Shown here: positions 55,133-64,000 of the stretch, piece by piece
Layout of the letters: each line of letters begins with the position of its first letter
Numbering within the stretch: the first letter of the stretch is position 1
From: G963556115 sp963675945
Lineage (GTDB): Bacteria; Planctomycetota; SZUA-567
Reading direction: 5' to 3'
NCBI GenBank assembly: GCA_963675945.1
Contig: OY780932.1
Location: 3,224,001 to 3,288,000 of the forward strand
DNA: 64,000 nucleotides
Position numbers and translations under genes: made by a program
The notes under the pieces: generated by a model
The model's database searches: none
What the model saw: the letters and a program-made list of their open reading frames with translations, nothing else
What the model was told of the DNA's origin: nothing

Positions 55133-55747
55133 ATGGCAGGTAGATTTATCGTCTTTGAAGGTACTGATGGTGCAGGAAAGAGTGAGATGCTCAAAACGAC
55201 CAGAGAGCATCTGGTTTCCAGAGGGATAAATGCAGTCTTCCTTCGGGATCCCGGAGGTACAGCCATTGGTGATGCACTTCGCCAGACCCTACTCAATCCT
55301 GAATTTTCCAGTATGACCCCACTCACCGAACTCCTGCTCTACTCTGCCAGCAGAAATCAACTGGTTACAGAACTGATCATTCCCGCCCTTAAACGCGGTG
55401 AACTGGTAATCTGTGACAGATTTTTTTATTCAACTCTGGCTTATCAAGGCGCAAGCGGCAACATAGCTGAGGAACTACTCAATACTATCACCCGTGCCGG
55501 TGCCGACAATCTTATACCCGATAATGTAATATTTCTCGACCTTCCGGCCGAAGTCGGCCTCGCCCGCCTCACCGGAACCCGAGATAGAATTGAAGAAAAA
55601 GGTATCGCCTATATGAAATCGGTTCGAACCAGGTATCAGCAGGTTTTAGCAACCTTACCGGCCGGGGTACTGCAGATCATTGATGCGGCCGCCAATCTAG
55701 AAACAGTCAAACGCCGAGTTGTGGAGTATCTTGATGAACTCCTTTAG
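55133..55747 (+). CDS. tmk: thymidylate kinase
   Basis: 204 residues, phosphorylating dTMP to dTDP. The P-loop is FEGTDGAGKSE near residues 8-18, the DR motif lies in ICDRFFYSTLAYQG, and the RDPGGTAIGDALRQTLL region matches the family; the lid region is VGLARLTGTRDRIEEKG. GCAGGAGC precedes the ATG. It overlaps the holB start by 14 bases, as tmk and holB do in many bacteria. Confidence 0.94.
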   Translation: MAGRFIVFEGTDGAGKSEMLKTTREHLVSRGINAVFLRDPGGTAIGDALRQTLLNPEFSSMTPLTELLLYSASRNQLVTELIIPALKRGELVICDRFFYSTLAYQGASGNIAEELLNTITRAGADNLIPDNVIFLDLPAEVGLARLTGTRDRIEEKGIAYMKSVRTRYQQVLATLPAGVLQIIDAAANLETVKRRVVEYLDELL

Positions 55748-56720
55748 CCAGATTATCGAACAGGAGCGGGCTATTGCGGAATTTACCACTTCTTTCAGGA
55801 ATGACAGTCTCAACCATACTTACCTCCTCACTGGCGAAGAGGGCGTAGGCAAGATGAGCCTGGCCTATGCGGTCGCGGCGCGTTATCTCTGTTTGAATCC
55901 CGTTGACGCTGATTCATGCGGTGAATGCCGTAGCTGTCGCCTCCTCAAACATGACAACCACCCTGATTTTCTGGAATTACCCAGAGAGCCGATAGAATTA
56001 CGCATACGCCGTTTCATTAGCCGCTCCGGCTCGAGTAATGAAGCAATTGAGCATAAACCTATACTGGAGTTTATGCGTCTGAAGCCCATGAACGGCAACG
56101 GACGCGTATGTATTATTCCAGAAGCCGAACGCATCAATACTGAAGCAGCAAATGCGTTTTTAAAGACCCTTGAAGAACCGCCCGCGCATAGTCTGATAAT
56201 CCTCACCAGTGCCAACAAGGATCGCTTACTCCCAACGATTATCAGCAGATGCCGGATAATAGGTCTGAACCGCCTGAATACAAGCGCAATAACTGAGTAT
56301 TTGAACTGCAAACTTGACATTCCAGGTGAACAGGCTGAGCAAATCGCGACCTTGGCTGAGGGATCGCTTGGCAAGGCCATGGCACTAATCAACAGCGATA
56401 CCCTTGAGAACTGGGAGCAAATATGTAATATAGCTAATTATAGTAATCCAGTCGAAGCGGTAAGATTTGCCCAGATACTCTGTCAGATGGTCAAAGCGCA
56501 CAAGGATTCTACAGCCAAGCGCCAATTCGTGCTCAAAATCCTTGATTTATTCTCACTCTATATCCGGCAACAATTACGCAGAGGGCTTTCGGGGAAAAAT
56601 GGATATAAAGCTTTAGAGGTATTATGGAACGCCGCAGACATTCTCGGAGCCAATGTGCGCCCGGAACTGGTTACATTGAATGCGATTATCAAGCTGGTAA
56701 CCGCACTACATAAAGGATAA
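55734..56720 (+). CDS. holB: DNA polymerase III delta' subunit
   Basis: 328 residues of the clamp-loader AAA+ family. The P-loop region is LLTGEEGVGKMSLAYAVAA; a zinc-binding cysteine cluster follows (C-x8-C-x2-C-x2-C around SCGECRSC). Sensor and SRC-type regions are NAFLKTLEEPPAHSLIILTS and TIISRCRII, the latter giving the arginine finger. The start ATG at 55734 overlaps the tmk end; the frame is open five codons further. It belongs to the replicative polymerase clamp loader. Confidence 0.9.
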   Translation: MNSFSQIIEQERAIAEFTTSFRNDSLNHTYLLTGEEGVGKMSLAYAVAARYLCLNPVDADSCGECRSCRLLKHDNHPDFLELPREPIELRIRRFISRSGSSNEAIEHKPILEFMRLKPMNGNGRVCIIPEAERINTEAANAFLKTLEEPPAHSLIILTSANKDRLLPTIISRCRIIGLNRLNTSAITEYLNCKLDIPGEQAEQIATLAEGSLGKAMALINSDTLENWEQICNIANYSNPVEAVRFAQILCQMVKAHKDSTAKRQFVLKILDLFSLYIRQQLRRGLSGKNGYKALEVLWNAADILGANVRPELVTLNAIIKLVTALHKG

Positions 56721-56726
56721 TGGTTT

Positions 56727-57785
56727 ATGCATCACGACGAAGATCATACAAACAGACCCCAGAACAAGGGCAAGCGTGACAATCCCAAAGAGCACCTGGA
56801 ACTCAATCCGGATGACTATAAATTCATTGTCGGTATAAAGTATACCAAGGCTGCAATTCAGCACTACTTCTATTCCAATCTTGACAAACTCTGCCTCTGC
56901 ACCAAGGTCATACTCAAGACCCCGTCTGGTCTCGAATTCGGTACCGTCTGCATTAAAAGTCAGAAGATTACTGACGCAGAGATCCCCCCAGCCAAGGTTA
57001 TAGGTTATATAGAGCGTGAAGCCACCAGCAGTGACAAGAATATTCTCAACCATATTCGGACACAGAAAGAACCCGAAGAGATGGAATACTGCAAGCAGCG
57101 TATCCTCAGTAGGGATATGAAGATGAAACTGGTCAGCATAGAACATATCTTTAGTGGCGAGAAGGTAATCTTCTATTTTATCGCTGATGGCCGGGTTGAC
57201 TTTAGAGAACTGGTAAAGGATCTTGCCCGCCGGTATCGCACCCGTATTGAAATGCGACAGATTGGAGTACGTGATGAAGCCAAGATGCTCTCTGACTATG
57301 AACACTGCGGGCGAGAGCTCTGTTGCCGAACCTTTATCAATGATCTAGAACCCGTAACCATGCGCATGGCCAAAATGCAGAAGACCACCCTTGATCCAAG
57401 TAAAATAAGTGGACACTGTGGACGCCTGATGTGCTGTTTACGCTTTGAAGATGAAGTCTACAAAGATCACAAGAATAAACTCCCGCGCAAAGGCGATATA
57501 ATAACTACAGCCGATCATTCGGGGATAGTTCAATCCTGCCAGTTACTGAGCAAGGATATTCAAATTTGTTGTAACGGCGGCAACATCGAGACGGTAAATC
57601 TAGCAGATGTTACATCTCATGAACCTGCCAAAAAGAGCGGCAACGGTAGTTCTGGCAGACGCACTCCTGAGCGTGATTGTAAAGAACCAATTAACTCTAG
57701 ACCTACTGAACCCCTAGCTGCTGAGCCGTCACCTGAAACTGACCAGGAGCAGACCGATGAAATTGAACCCAATACCGAAGCTTAA
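56727..57785 (+). CDS. PSP1 domain protein (YaaT/RicT-like)
   Basis: 352 residues. The PSP1 C-terminal domain shows the cysteine motifs CGRELCC (about 192-198) and SGHCGRLMCCLRFEDEVY (about 223-240), which are diagnostic for the family. Bacillus RicT (YaaT) belongs to an iron-sulfur complex affecting RNA decay and phosphorelay. The N-terminus is charged, and the C-terminal 60 residues are low-complexity (Glu, Pro, Thr). AAAGGA overlaps the holB end. Order tmk-holB-psp1 is common in bacteria. Confidence 0.9.
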   Translation: MHHDEDHTNRPQNKGKRDNPKEHLELNPDDYKFIVGIKYTKAAIQHYFYSNLDKLCLCTKVILKTPSGLEFGTVCIKSQKITDAEIPPAKVIGYIEREATSSDKNILNHIRTQKEPEEMEYCKQRILSRDMKMKLVSIEHIFSGEKVIFYFIADGRVDFRELVKDLARRYRTRIEMRQIGVRDEAKMLSDYEHCGRELCCRTFINDLEPVTMRMAKMQKTTLDPSKISGHCGRLMCCLRFEDEVYKDHKNKLPRKGDIITTADHSGIVQSCQLLSKDIQICCNGGNIETVNLADVTSHEPAKKSGNGSSGRRTPERDCKEPINSRPTEPLAAEPSPETDQEQTDEIEPNTEA

Positions 57786-57797
57786 AGCCGATATACA

Positions 57798-58202
57798 ATG
57801 AATGAACATATTAAGTACATAAAAGAACTTGCAATACGCGACGGCAGATACAATCCAGCGGCCTTCTTGTTTGTATCAGAGGCAATCGTCATCACTGCCA
57901 ACTGGCTGCGCAATGGGGTGCTGGAGGAGGATGACGGCAGTAATAATCGCGGCACTGGGTCTGAATTCCATGTCAGCGGGCGCGAGTTGCTTGCCGGAAT
58001 CAAAAGAATAGCCAGTGAACGCTGGGGAGCCATGGCAAAAGTAGTATTCAACTCCTGGAAGGTCTACCGAACCGACGATTTCGGAGAGATCGTCTACTGT
58101 ATGGTTATGGATAAAAGCATGAATTGGCAGAAGCGCGAGTGTGACTCAATCGATGATTTCAAAGAGGTCTATGACTTTTCTTCAGCTTTTTATGACCTCT
58201 AG
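57798..58202 (+). CDS. Minf_1886 family protein
   Basis: 134 residues with the pattern RYNPAAFLFVSEAI, FHVSGRELLAGIKRIASERWGAMAKVVFNSWKVYRTDDFGEIVYCMV and DFKEVYDFSSAFY. As far as I remember this matches the small Minf_1886 family, found mainly in Planctomycetes, Verrucomicrobia and related groups. Function unknown. It starts 12 bases after the PSP1 gene in the same operon. Its presence is the best single hint that the host belongs to the PVC superphylum. Confidence 0.82.
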   Translation: MNEHIKYIKELAIRDGRYNPAAFLFVSEAIVITANWLRNGVLEEDDGSNNRGTGSEFHVSGRELLAGIKRIASERWGAMAKVVFNSWKVYRTDDFGEIVYCMVMDKSMNWQKRECDSIDDFKEVYDFSSAFYDL

Positions 58203-58216
58203 CGAACGGAGAGATA

Positions 58217-58687
58217 ATGCTTAACAATTATTCTTTCATTATTCCTGACTTACTAGCGGGCATGGCCTGCCCAGGAGTTTATGCACCACTGGAAGAAGAT
58301 CTCGAGCAACTCAAGCGCGACGGCATAAGCTCAATAATAACCCTTACTGAGTACTCCTTGCCCGCAGCTATAATCCATGATGCCGGTTTTTTCTACCTCC
58401 ATCTTCCAATAGCAGATTTCACCTCGCCTACGCTGGAGCAGGTTAATAATTTTACCGAATATGTGGCGGAAATGCACCGGCAGCATAATGGCGTCGCCGT
58501 GCACTGCGCGGCAGGCATGGGACGTACCGGTACGATGCTGGCATGCTACCTGGTATACGTCGGACAGACTGCAGAAAACGCGATAAATCTGATTAGAAGA
58601 ATACGCCCCGGTTCGATTGAGACTACAGCTCAAGAAGAAGTTGTTTACCAATTTTACAAGGAGAATTCCGCTAATGGTAGAGAATAA
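58217..58687 (+). CDS. dual-specificity-type protein phosphatase
   Basis: 156 residues with the cysteine phosphatase signature VHCAAGMGRTGTML (HCx5R, catalytic Cys at about 96, Arg at about 102). A general-acid Asp is likely in PIADFTSP, at about 73. Dual-specificity phosphatases remove phosphate from Ser, Thr or Tyr. GGAGA precedes the ATG. Its 3' end overlaps the start of the Ser/Thr kinase gene by 14 bases, which suggests coupled production of kinase and phosphatase. Confidence 0.9.
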   Translation: MLNNYSFIIPDLLAGMACPGVYAPLEEDLEQLKRDGISSIITLTEYSLPAAIIHDAGFFYLHLPIADFTSPTLEQVNNFTEYVAEMHRQHNGVAVHCAAGMGRTGTMLACYLVYVGQTAENAINLIRRIRPGSIETTAQEEVVYQFYKENSANGRE

Positions 58688-59885
58688 TAAGGATCTTGAC
58701 TTCGGCACCCTTGCAATTGCTCACAAGATAATTACCCATGAACAACTCGAAGAAGCCCAAGAAATTCTCCAGACCGAGAAAGAGGATGAAAACAAGGAAG
58801 AACGTAAACTTGAGGACATCCTCAAGGAATTGAATTATGTCAAAGACGAAGAGGTTTGGGCCATTTACAAAGCTCAGGAACGTCTGATACGTGATGCGAC
58901 AAATATCGGTGAGAAAATCGGTGGTTATGAGATTATCAATAAGATTGGTGAAGGCGGCCTTGGAGTTGTGTATAAAGCCAGACAGCTCAGCATGGGGCGC
59001 GTTATTGCGCTGAAGGTGCTGCATGAGAAGTGGTTGAGTGATGATGAGTTCCGCAAACGCTTCCTGGTAGAAGCCAGACTTGTGGGTCGTCTCTCACACC
59101 CCAACCTAATCCAGGTCATTGACGTGGGTCGGCACAGAAATCAATTGTACTACTCTATGGAGTTCATCGACGGCGATCCGGTTGAGAAGATGATAGACGA
59201 CCAGAAAGCCATCCCCATTGCCGAGAGTATTGATATAATTATCCAGGTTGCCAGTGCGCTTGATTATCTGGCGGGCAAGAAAATTGTCCACCGTGATGTC
59301 AAACCGGGTAATATCATGCTTACCAAAAAAGGCGTAGCCAAACTCGGAGACTTCGGATTTGTCAAAAGCTCACTAGACTCAATCATCTCCCCCGAAGGAG
59401 AGATCCTCGGCACTCCTGACTATATCTCACCCGAAGCCGCATCTGGTGACCGCGAGATTGATTACCGTAGTGACATCTACTGTCTGGGCGTAACTTTATT
59501 TCATATGATCTGTGGCTCACCGCCATTTTATGGATCAAGCGAAGATGTCCTTGACAGTCATATCTTCAGCAAACCTCCAAACATCAAGGATTACTGTCCA
59601 GAGGCTCCGGCCAAGCTTTGCAATATTATATACAAGATGATGGAAAAGAATCCTGATGATCGCCAGCAGTCATTTGCCGAGGTTATTGCCGAACTGGAGA
59701 AGGTTCGCCTTACTGTAGCCCCCAAGGCTCAGCCAACAGCAAGTACCGCCTACTCCCCGCTACCTACCAATACCACTCTGATCAAACGAGTGAAAAATCT
59801 CACTTATGGTTTGTATGCCGCTGTAATCCTACTTTTGGGAGCCATTGGCTACATTGTCTACCTGCTCAAAAATCTTCACCAATAA
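58674..59885 (+). CDS. membrane-anchored serine/threonine protein kinase
   Basis: 403 residues. The N-terminal about 75 residues (FGTLAIAHKIITHEQLEEAQEIL, LEDILKELNYVKDEEVWAIYKAQERLI) resemble the small helical domain found at the N-terminus of type II secretion ATPases. The kinase domain starts at GGYEIINKIGEGGLGVVYKA, with VAIK-type Lys in IALKVL, HRDVKPGNIML, DFGFV and GTPDYISPE. A membrane segment (LTYGLYAAVILLLGAIGYIVYLL) ends the protein. It lacks PASTA repeats. The ATG at 58674 follows AAGGAG; the open frame begins 19 codons earlier. Confidence 0.93.
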   Translation: MVENNKDLDFGTLAIAHKIITHEQLEEAQEILQTEKEDENKEERKLEDILKELNYVKDEEVWAIYKAQERLIRDATNIGEKIGGYEIINKIGEGGLGVVYKARQLSMGRVIALKVLHEKWLSDDEFRKRFLVEARLVGRLSHPNLIQVIDVGRHRNQLYYSMEFIDGDPVEKMIDDQKAIPIAESIDIIIQVASALDYLAGKKIVHRDVKPGNIMLTKKGVAKLGDFGFVKSSLDSIISPEGEILGTPDYISPEAASGDREIDYRSDIYCLGVTLFHMICGSPPFYGSSEDVLDSHIFSKPPNIKDYCPEAPAKLCNIIYKMMEKNPDDRQQSFAEVIAELEKVRLTVAPKAQPTASTAYSPLPTNTTLIKRVKNLTYGLYAAVILLLGAIGYIVYLLKNLHQ

Positions 59886-59929
59886 AGCAGGTAATAACAT
59901 AGACCGCAACTGCGATAATCGCTAGCAAA

Positions 59930-60877
59930 CTAATCCCCGAGAGCTGCCTCCAACTTTGCAGGCAGTTCTCGGAAGAACAAACGCATATAATCTAGTGAAA
60001 TTGCAGAGGCATGCGGCATCAAGTATAAATTTTCCACCCCTCTTAATTGTGAAGAAACCGGTAGCGGCTCCTCCTGAAAGACATCAAGATATGCTCCGGC
60101 AATCAACCGCTGCTCCAAGGCCTGCACCAAATCTGCTTCAACTATGGCATTCCCTCTTCCTAAATTATACAACCCAGCATGAGCAGGCAGTTCACGCAGA
60201 ATAGCAATATCAATGAGACCAGTTGTCTGACTGGTTTCAGGCAATAAGAGAAGCAGATGATCCACACTGGGCAGTAAGGATGTGAACCGCTCAAAACTGA
60301 TGATCTGGTCAGCAGAGCTGAAGAAATCAGGATCCGCCATTAGCGAACGCCTCACCCCGGTTATCCTGCAATCAAAGGCTTTGAGCCGTCTTGCAGTCAA
60401 CATACCGATAGCCCCAAACCCCAGTATTGCCACATGCGAGCCGGTAAGGCTACGCAAAGTGAGATCAAGCTCGGCGCGTGGCCAAGGCTCACCACGCTTC
60501 ATTCTGTTGTCCGCTTCAGTAATTCTCCGCGCATGATCAAGCATCATTCCGATCGCCGTCTCCGACATGGTAATACCATGGAATGATCCATGAATAGCGG
60601 TCATCCCCACACCCAGCTGCGCAGGAAGATATTCATTTCCGGCCGCCGGAGTTCCAACAACCCGTACCCCAGGAAACTGCTCTACCCATTCCTGCTTATA
60701 CTTCCAGGTAAGCGCAACATCCGCGGTCGCCAGCTCACTCAAAAAACGCTCCATACTCTCAGCCACAATAATTCTATAATCAGGTAATTCTGCAGCTAAC
60801 AAGCCTACATCAGCAGGCGAAGCATTCCAGCCTCTAACTTCTGGATGAACCAGAAAGATAACCATCTTTTTTTGCAT
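59930..60877 (-). CDS. D-2-hydroxyacid dehydrogenase family protein
   Basis: 315 residues with the Rossmann motif AILGFGAIGMLTARRL, NLGRGNAIVEADLVQALE (catalytic Arg), QEEPLP (Glu) and LMPHASA (His). These residues are the Arg-Glu-His triad of the family, which reduces 2-oxo acids or oxidises D-2-hydroxy acids with NAD(P). After the Rossmann strand the sequence is ITGVRRS, with Arg instead of Asp, which favours NADP. AGAAAG precedes the ATG. Substrate unknown; no metabolic neighbours. Confidence 0.88.
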   Translation of the reverse strand: MQKKMVIFLVHPEVRGWNASPADVGLLAAELPDYRIIVAESMERFLSELATADVALTWKYKQEWVEQFPGVRVVGTPAAGNEYLPAQLGVGMTAIHGSFHGITMSETAIGMMLDHARRITEADNRMKRGEPWPRAELDLTLRSLTGSHVAILGFGAIGMLTARRLKAFDCRITGVRRSLMADPDFFSSADQIISFERFTSLLPSVDHLLLLLPETSQTTGLIDIAILRELPAHAGLYNLGRGNAIVEADLVQALEQRLIAGAYLDVFQEEPLPVSSQLRGVENLYLMPHASAISLDYMRLFFRELPAKLEAALGD

Positions 60878-60995
60878 AATTTCTTTCTAAAAAAATTAAA
60901 AATTAGTCAAGTTAAACGATAAAAGTTGACGATGTACTATTATAACCGCAGATTCACCTTTAATAAAGACTAATATGCTTATTTGAGAGAATACC

Positions 60996-62459
60996 ATGAG
61001 CAAATTCAAAAATTATATTCTGTTCATAGCTGTCCTGCTAGCTGCAGGAATTCTGATTGGCTCTACTGCCAGCGCCTGGAACAAACCCAAGACAAGTACA
61101 GTTCCGGTATCAATCAAGCTTACAGAAATAGCCAGAAATCCACATGCTCTGAAAGGCAAAGCTGTAACCTTTAGCGCACGTTTTGCCGCCAGAGGTATTC
61201 TCTTCAAAGAAGAAGACGCCATCTTCACCCCGGAGAATTACGAAAATTTCTCTATTTGGGAGAGTGAACCAAAATTCTGGGTTGCCAGTGAACTCAAAAG
61301 AATCTATCCAACACTATATATCGCCAAAGAGGATAAAAAACTCAGCGATAGATTACGAGTACTAAAGCAATTTGACAAAATAGAAGTAACCGGTGTTGTC
61401 GAGAGTCTTTATGCAAATATGCCCTGGATACGCGTAACCGATTTTCACGTCATCAAAGATGACGATCTGGATCCAGCTATGGTCGGTCAGATCAGCAAGG
61501 CTATCGAATATATTGACAGCAAAGAATATCAGAAAGCCAAGATTTGCTTTGAAATTGCCAAAGAACGCCGACTACCACTCTATGTTGAAGATCTAATAAC
61601 AACCGAACTGGCTGAAATGAAGCGTCTCAAAGCTGAAGAAATAAAAGCCAAAGAGCGCGAGCTCGCTTGCGACCTTCTGACCAGAGCCCGTAACTATGCA
61701 GCAGCATCCGCTTTCGAAAAAGCTGCAACCACATATGGCAAGGCACTAAAAGTTAATGCTGAATATAATTCATCGCCAGCCATTCACAAGGAAATAGCAG
61801 GTTTCTTCATTGATTTCTATAACGCCAGAAAAGAACCAGCATTACTCGAATACAGTATCAATGAGTTCAATATTGCCCAAAAAATCATTGCTGAACCTGA
61901 TAGCGATATACTATATGCCCTTGCCTATATCGAGACTCTGAAGGCAAAGGTAAGTAATGATTACCGACATGCAGAAGGACTTGCAAGAGAGTGCCTGAAA
62001 CAAAACCCTCACCATTATAACGCACGCAAACTCCTTGCAGACATTATCAGTCAACAACTCACAGCCAGTCGGAATAATACTGAGGATACAGACATCATCC
62101 TCCCAGTTGCCCCCAAGAAGAGAATTAAACTTCCAGTAATTGCGCAAAAATCTGATAATGTCAGAGCCAGACTAGATGAACTAATTGATGAACAGGAGTT
62201 GCTTTCTCTGGAAGATGATATGGAAAATCTTAATCGACAACTTAAACTTAACAACTCAGCCCAACCTGAATCATATTCACAAGTAGACTTTAAAGATGAT
62301 GAAACCGAAATTCCAGGAATTAATGCAGATGACTTTGACGAAATACTCAGTGATATTGAATCCAATCTTACCACAGTACCACAAGACACTGACGAGATAG
62401 CACTTCCGGATTTTCCTGTAAGTTTCAGCCGCTCCAAACTCCCCGAACTAGCACTATAA
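60996..62459 (+). CDS. exported TPR-like protein, 487 aa
   Basis: Unknown protein with an N-terminal membrane or signal segment (ILFIAVLLAAGILIGSTASAW). A following domain of about 110 residues (IKLTEIARNPHALKGKAVTFSARF, FDKIEVTGVVESLYANMPWIRVTDFHVI) looks like an OB or small beta domain. Then come helical repeats of TPR kind (AIEYIDSKEYQKAKICFEIAKE; AAASAFEKAATTYGKALKVNAEY; AEGLARECLKQNPHHYNARKLLADI). The last 120 residues are acidic and unordered. GAGAG precedes the ATG. It stands alone between a minus-strand dehydrogenase and a converging DUF2225 gene. Confidence 0.8.
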   Translation: MSKFKNYILFIAVLLAAGILIGSTASAWNKPKTSTVPVSIKLTEIARNPHALKGKAVTFSARFAARGILFKEEDAIFTPENYENFSIWESEPKFWVASELKRIYPTLYIAKEDKKLSDRLRVLKQFDKIEVTGVVESLYANMPWIRVTDFHVIKDDDLDPAMVGQISKAIEYIDSKEYQKAKICFEIAKERRLPLYVEDLITTELAEMKRLKAEEIKAKERELACDLLTRARNYAAASAFEKAATTYGKALKVNAEYNSSPAIHKEIAGFFIDFYNARKEPALLEYSINEFNIAQKIIAEPDSDILYALAYIETLKAKVSNDYRHAEGLARECLKQNPHHYNARKLLADIISQQLTASRNNTEDTDIILPVAPKKRIKLPVIAQKSDNVRARLDELIDEQELLSLEDDMENLNRQLKLNNSAQPESYSQVDFKDDETEIPGINADDFDEILSDIESNLTTVPQDTDEIALPDFPVSFSRSKLPELAL

Positions 62460-62469
62460 ATAACCCTAG

Positions 62470-62512
62470 AATACATCAGGAGATACTCTCTCCAAGTATC
62501 TCCTGATGTATT
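62470..62512. terminator. long perfect hairpin between converging genes
   Basis: An 18-bp perfect stem (62470-62487 with 62495-62512) and a 7-base loop CTCTCCA. It lies 10 bases after the TPR-like gene and 19 bases from the end of the DUF2225 gene, so it probably terminates both. No T-run is present. Confidence 0.65.
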
Positions 62513-62531
62513 GATGAAAACAACTCAAAAA

Positions 62532-63884
62532 CTATTGAGCCCGCTTACGCCTCTGAGCTTCTTTAAATTTATCATAAATAACCGATACACTATCCCAAAT
62601 CGGAGTCACTACCCTAATTACCGAACGATAGTTCTCCATGCCGGAGCGGATAAGCTGCATATTCTTTTCAATATCCTTTAGTCGTGCGCCGATCTGCTCC
62701 TTCTTCTGAATATTACTGGTTTTACGTTGGTCACTCTTGGTCTTTTTGAGTTTACTCTCTTCAATCTGATATTCACGCTCCGACTTCTTGATAAGATTGG
62801 AGAACTGATTAAATACGCGCTGCAATGCCGAACCGGCCTGTGCAAAAGCCCTGAACTGTTTCATCTCATGCGCCGCCCAAAACTTTCTACAGTTATACTT
62901 AACCCCTTCCCTGACATCAAAATTCTCAACACTTGAATCCGGTATCTTCAAGAAACACTCGAGTGCATTCTTGATCGCACCCCGGCGCTTCTTCTTGAGT
63001 TCTTCCTTCTCCTCCTCATAATCCGGATCATCAATCTGTTTCTCATATTGGAGAGATTTCATCAATTGCAAAAGTCCCAACTGATAAAGTAACTCAGCCT
63101 TTCTGTTAGCACTTACTTTACTCAACAAATAATTCAGGGTATGCGCAGCCAGATCCAGAGATATTGCAGCATCCTCTTCTGTTCTATCGGTTGAGAATAA
63201 CTGCATGCCATTCTGCCCAGCCTTCTGCACAAGCGCCATCCTCTCCTTGAGGCGCTCATGATAACCATCTATAATTTTTCGTGAAAGCTTTGCTCGCTTG
63301 CGCTTCACCCAGTGCGGATCCTTCGATGCCGAATCCCAAATATCAAACTCCTTGTCTTGAGCCGCAAATAGGCATTTGGGACAGATCAAGATATGAAACA
63401 ACGAATAATCCACATACTCCTTCTCCGAATCCTGTCGTACTCCGGTATAGACCTCCATCTGAGTTCGATTATCAATCTTAACCAGCAAACTACCGGTCTT
63501 GAGTGCCGGAGCAGTAAAGGCAGTTTCACAGAAAGGGCACTGATATTTTCGTTTAAGGAAAATTGACTCAATACCCGTTTCCAGATCAATAAACTCTTGA
63601 GGATACTCAATGAATTGGATATTTTCCAGGTCAAGATTATTATCCGCATCTGCGCTTTTTTCCGCCTCTAGCGCTTGCGCAGAAAACTCGTCATAATATT
63701 TTTTATACTCAACCTTGGCTTTAAGCAGTGTATTATGCACCCGACCAATAGACTCACTAATCAGCATGTGAGGCGTTTTATGAATCCCTTCCTCTACCGC
63801 AAAGAGCCTGGATATGGCCAACAGCCTAGTAATCGTCTCAACATCCAGTTCAAGTTCTTTGTTCTGAAAATCCAATTCTGCCAT
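62532..63884 (-). CDS. DUF2225 family protein
   Basis: 450 residues. Two cysteine pairs, CPFCETAFTAP (about 112-122) and LICPKCLFAA (about 162-171), match DUF2225, a family thought to bind zinc; function unknown. The rest is helical and charged, with a coiled-coil-like C-terminus (FSNLIKKSEREYQIEESKLKKTKSDQ, KKEQIGARLKDIEKNMQLI). The start at 63884 (MAELDFQN) is chosen because the protein begins there; the frame is open 11 codons further upstream and neither has a strong ribosome-binding site. Other DUF2225 proteins lie near signalling genes in spirochaetes and Firmicutes. Confidence 0.82.
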   Translation of the reverse strand: MAELDFQNKELELDVETITRLLAISRLFAVEEGIHKTPHMLISESIGRVHNTLLKAKVEYKKYYDEFSAQALEAEKSADADNNLDLENIQFIEYPQEFIDLETGIESIFLKRKYQCPFCETAFTAPALKTGSLLVKIDNRTQMEVYTGVRQDSEKEYVDYSLFHILICPKCLFAAQDKEFDIWDSASKDPHWVKRKRAKLSRKIIDGYHERLKERMALVQKAGQNGMQLFSTDRTEEDAAISLDLAAHTLNYLLSKVSANRKAELLYQLGLLQLMKSLQYEKQIDDPDYEEEKEELKKKRRGAIKNALECFLKIPDSSVENFDVREGVKYNCRKFWAAHEMKQFRAFAQAGSALQRVFNQFSNLIKKSEREYQIEESKLKKTKSDQRKTSNIQKKEQIGARLKDIEKNMQLIRSGMENYRSVIRVVTPIWDSVSVIYDKFKEAQRRKRAQ

Positions 63885-64000
63885 AATGTATTGATCCCAC
63901 CCAAAATAAAGCGACAATAGTGTATAATTAATAAATATACATTATTTTACAGTCAAAGCCAAGGGCATATCAATAATTTTACCGAGAGAATCTTCTAAAG

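Noticed and set aside
55883..56392. 169-codon minus-strand open frame opposite holB
   Set aside because: Mirror frame of a gene with clear AAA+ and zinc motifs.

Overview
The window is a piece of bacterial chromosome. Genes on both strands are closely packed in the right half, while the left half has long AT-rich gaps. Several genes point to the PVC superphylum, possibly Lentisphaerota: a Minf_1886-family protein beside tmk, holB and a PSP1-domain gene, a DUF5107-TPR protein, and many ribose-type ABC transporters with isomerase, kinase and LacI genes. This placement is inferred from gene content; there is no rRNA or other marker to confirm it. I see no tRNA, rRNA, CRISPR array or insertion sequence.

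Layout. Positions 1-1988 hold the 5' part of a GC-rich type I cas3 gene on the minus strand, running off the left edge. A 1.3-kb stretch without a clear gene follows, then a membrane diguanylate cyclase (3.3-4.4 kb). Positions 4.5-9.5 kb carry ribose-type transporter system 1 (rbsA-rbsC-rbsB-lacI order, minus strand) with a pair of LacI-type operator candidates upstream. Positions 10.4-13.1 kb carry an orphan solute-binding protein and a methyl-accepting chemotaxis protein. Positions 14.5-19.7 kb hold a minus-strand cluster: a DUF5107-TPR protein, a small unknown protein and a zinc-dependent polyol-type dehydrogenase.

Positions 20.2-27.3 kb hold the most unusual module. It encodes a histidine kinase whose N-terminus is a degenerate RbsA-like ABC ATPase domain, an NtrC-type response regulator, and a divergent ribose-type transporter (system 2). 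The spacer between them contains a perfect palindrome, further TACTCAA half-sites and a possible sigma-54 promoter. My hypothesis is that the ATPase-like domain lets the kinase read out the sugar permease and switch on its operon.

Positions 27.5-29.8 kb hold a CHAD protein, a small lipoprotein and an EF-hand protein. Positions 29.8-40.8 kb form a divergent sugar locus: an L-fucose/L-arabinose-isomerase-like enzyme and transporter system 3 (with a DUF2291 protein) on the minus strand, and a split transketolase, a GlpK-like FGGY kinase and a LacI regulator on the plus strand. The transketolase-kinase block is visibly richer in GC than its surroundings. A plausible reading is import, isomerisation, phosphorylation and transketolase cleavage of a pentose-type sugar.

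Positions 40.8-45.0 kb contain a CbiK-like chelatase lacking one expected metal ligand, homoserine dehydrogenase and an FHA-GAF-HD-GYP protein. Positions 46-50.4 kb carry an oligopeptide-type transporter (binding protein and two permeases, no ATPase). Two uncharacterised envelope proteins, acetate kinase, and a housekeeping and signalling operon (tmk, holB, PSP1 protein, Minf_1886 protein, dual-specificity phosphatase, Ser/Thr kinase) follow. The window ends with a hydroxyacid dehydrogenase, a TPR-like exported protein and a DUF2225 protein.
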